Positions 5,143-5,996 of a stretch of 5,996 bases of DNA are shown piece by piece. The translations under genes were made by a program, and so were the position numbers. Under the pieces are notes generated by a model. It was given only the letters and a program-made list of their open reading frames with translations, had not been told where the DNA came from and ran no database searches. The stretch is from Chloroflexia bacterium (lineage in GTDB: Bacteria; Chloroflexota; Chloroflexia; Thermomicrobiales; UBA6265). The stretch covers positions 1 to 5,996 of the forward strand of contig JACCUV010000216.1 in the NCBI GenBank assembly GCA_013698495.1, in the 5' to 3' direction. Every line of letters begins with the position of its first letter. Position 1 is the first letter of the stretch.

Positions 5143-5996
5143 TTCTTCCCCGAGGGCGCCGATGATCATCCGCGCAATGTCGTTGCCGAGCCGGACACTG
5201 TAGTTGGTGCCCCGATCCTCAGGGTAAATCTGCGTGGTGTTGGCGAGATACAGGTTTTTCAAGGGTGTCCGGTGCTCCGGCATCCGCTCCGAATACTGCA
5301 TGGGAGTGATTGGCTGGGCGGCCCGCTCGCGAAAGACCCACCAGTTCTGAATCCAGGATGATTCGAATGCGGGATTGATTTTGGTCAGGTGCGGCAGGTA
5401 CGCCGCAATGACGTCGTCCGATCTCATTGTGAACCAGGGGTGATCGGGCTCCATGTATTTGCTCAGGTAAACGAAGTGCTTGCCCTGATACTTTTCCGCG
5501 CTCACGAAGTTGGTGTGTTCGATGACCGCGGTGAATGGCAAGTCGTCGTCGGCGATATTGAGCCAGTAGACATCGGACAACGGTCGATCCAGTTCGAGAA
5601 TGGCGACGACGGCGGCCTCGTAGACGAGAGCATCGAGTTTGGCGACATAGCCCGGTGGAAGCGCGGGCGCCAGCTTCTGGAAGATATGCGACGGCACAGT
5701 CGCGAGCATCGCGTCCACGTGCGTGGAGGTCGAGTCAGATTCGTCGTGAGCAACCCACGTGCTGCCTTCGCCCTGGCTGATCCGCGATAACCCCGAGCGG
5801 ACAAGTCGCACTCCCGCGGCCTCGCAAGCATCGACCAGGGCATCGACGATCACCTGAAAGCTCCCGTTGAAGTATCCCAACTTCTCCTGATCGAGCGGCG
5901 AGCGCCGCGATTTCGTGCGCAGCCAGATTTTGCCCCAGAACCAGACCATTGGAATCTTGTCATAATACGTTCCAAACTTGGCACGGAGCTGGGCGC
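5125..5996 (-). CDS. FAD-dependent oxidoreductase (amine oxidase/protoporphyrinogen oxidase-like), N-terminus cut off
   Basis: The frame is open to the right edge with no stop, so the gene starts outside the window; about 289 C-terminal residues are present. Residue numbers here count from the in-frame ATG at 5949. That ATG is unlikely to be the start, because 15 more in-frame residues (AQLRAKFGTYYDKIP) precede it and fit the family. This group of NAD(P)/FAD-dependent oxidoreductases is usually about 430-460 residues, so the Rossmann GxGxxG FAD motif must lie in the missing part. Visible evidence is the motif LGYFNGSFQVIVDAL (24-38), equivalent to the GG-x-x-x-L segment of the superfamily, the strand HVDAMLATVPSHIF (77-90), and the C-terminal FAD-contact block NLYLANTTQIYPEDRGTNYSVRLGNDIA (232-259). 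The substrate is unknown; relatives act on amines, porphyrinogens, carotenoids or sugar nucleotides. It ends at TAG 5127-5125 inside the convergent hydrolase gene. Confidence 0.85.
   Translation of the reverse strand, partial: AQLRAKFGTYYDKIPMVWFWGKIWLRTKSRRSPLDQEKLGYFNGSFQVIVDALVDACEAAGVRLVRSGLSRISQGEGSTWVAHDESDSTSTHVDAMLATVPSHIFQKLAPALPPGYVAKLDALVYEAAVVAILELDRPLSDVYWLNIADDDLPFTAVIEHTNFVSAEKYQGKHFVYLSKYMEPDHPWFTMRSDDVIAAYLPHLTKINPAFESSWIQNWWVFRERAAQPITPMQYSERMPEHRTPLKNLYLANTTQIYPEDRGTNYSVRLGNDIARMIIGALGEESGEAP

Overview
This is an ordinary bacterial chromosome segment, GC-rich by eye and densely packed. It holds six protein-coding genes, two of them cut by the window edges. I see no tRNA, rRNA, CRISPR array, insertion sequence, phage gene or attachment site. 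The gene content suggests a GC-rich bacterium with a DUF951 protein, a family I associate with Firmicutes and Chloroflexota. A Chloroflexota (Thermomicrobia-like) origin is my best guess at low-to-moderate confidence, because no rRNA or ribosomal protein is present to settle it.

The left half is read on the + strand. It begins with the C-terminal two thirds of recN (1-1165), the SMC-like DNA repair ATPase. A 113-nt gap carrying a TATACT promoter core and a small hairpin follows. Next come a YbaB/EbfC nucleoid-associated protein gene (1279-1584), a small DUF951 gene with Cys/His residues suited to metal binding (1616-1858), and a 12-helix MFS transporter gene (1855-3240). The transporter start codon overlaps the DUF951 stop in a GTGA tetranucleotide. 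The last three genes look like one transcription unit, possibly joined to recN by read-through.

The right half alternates strands. pyrB (3244-4164, minus) encodes the catalytic chain of aspartate carbamoyltransferase, the committed step of pyrimidine synthesis. It converges on the transporter gene with only 3 nt between stop codons. Divergent from pyrB, across an 87-nt region, is a metallo-beta-lactamase-fold hydrolase gene (4252-5142, plus). The two divergent genes may share one two-way -10 element. The hydrolase gene then runs 18 nt into the 3' end of a convergent FAD-dependent oxidoreductase gene (5125-5996, minus), whose N-terminal FAD-binding part lies outside the window.

The genes do not form one pathway. 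The left part groups DNA repair and nucleoid housekeeping functions, and the right part is a mix of metabolic genes. I found no convincing new biological system. The points worth a second look are the ybaB gene placed next to recN and DUF951 instead of dnaX/recR, the compact divergent promoter region, a likely TTG start for pyrB, and two tail-to-tail junctions without visible terminators.
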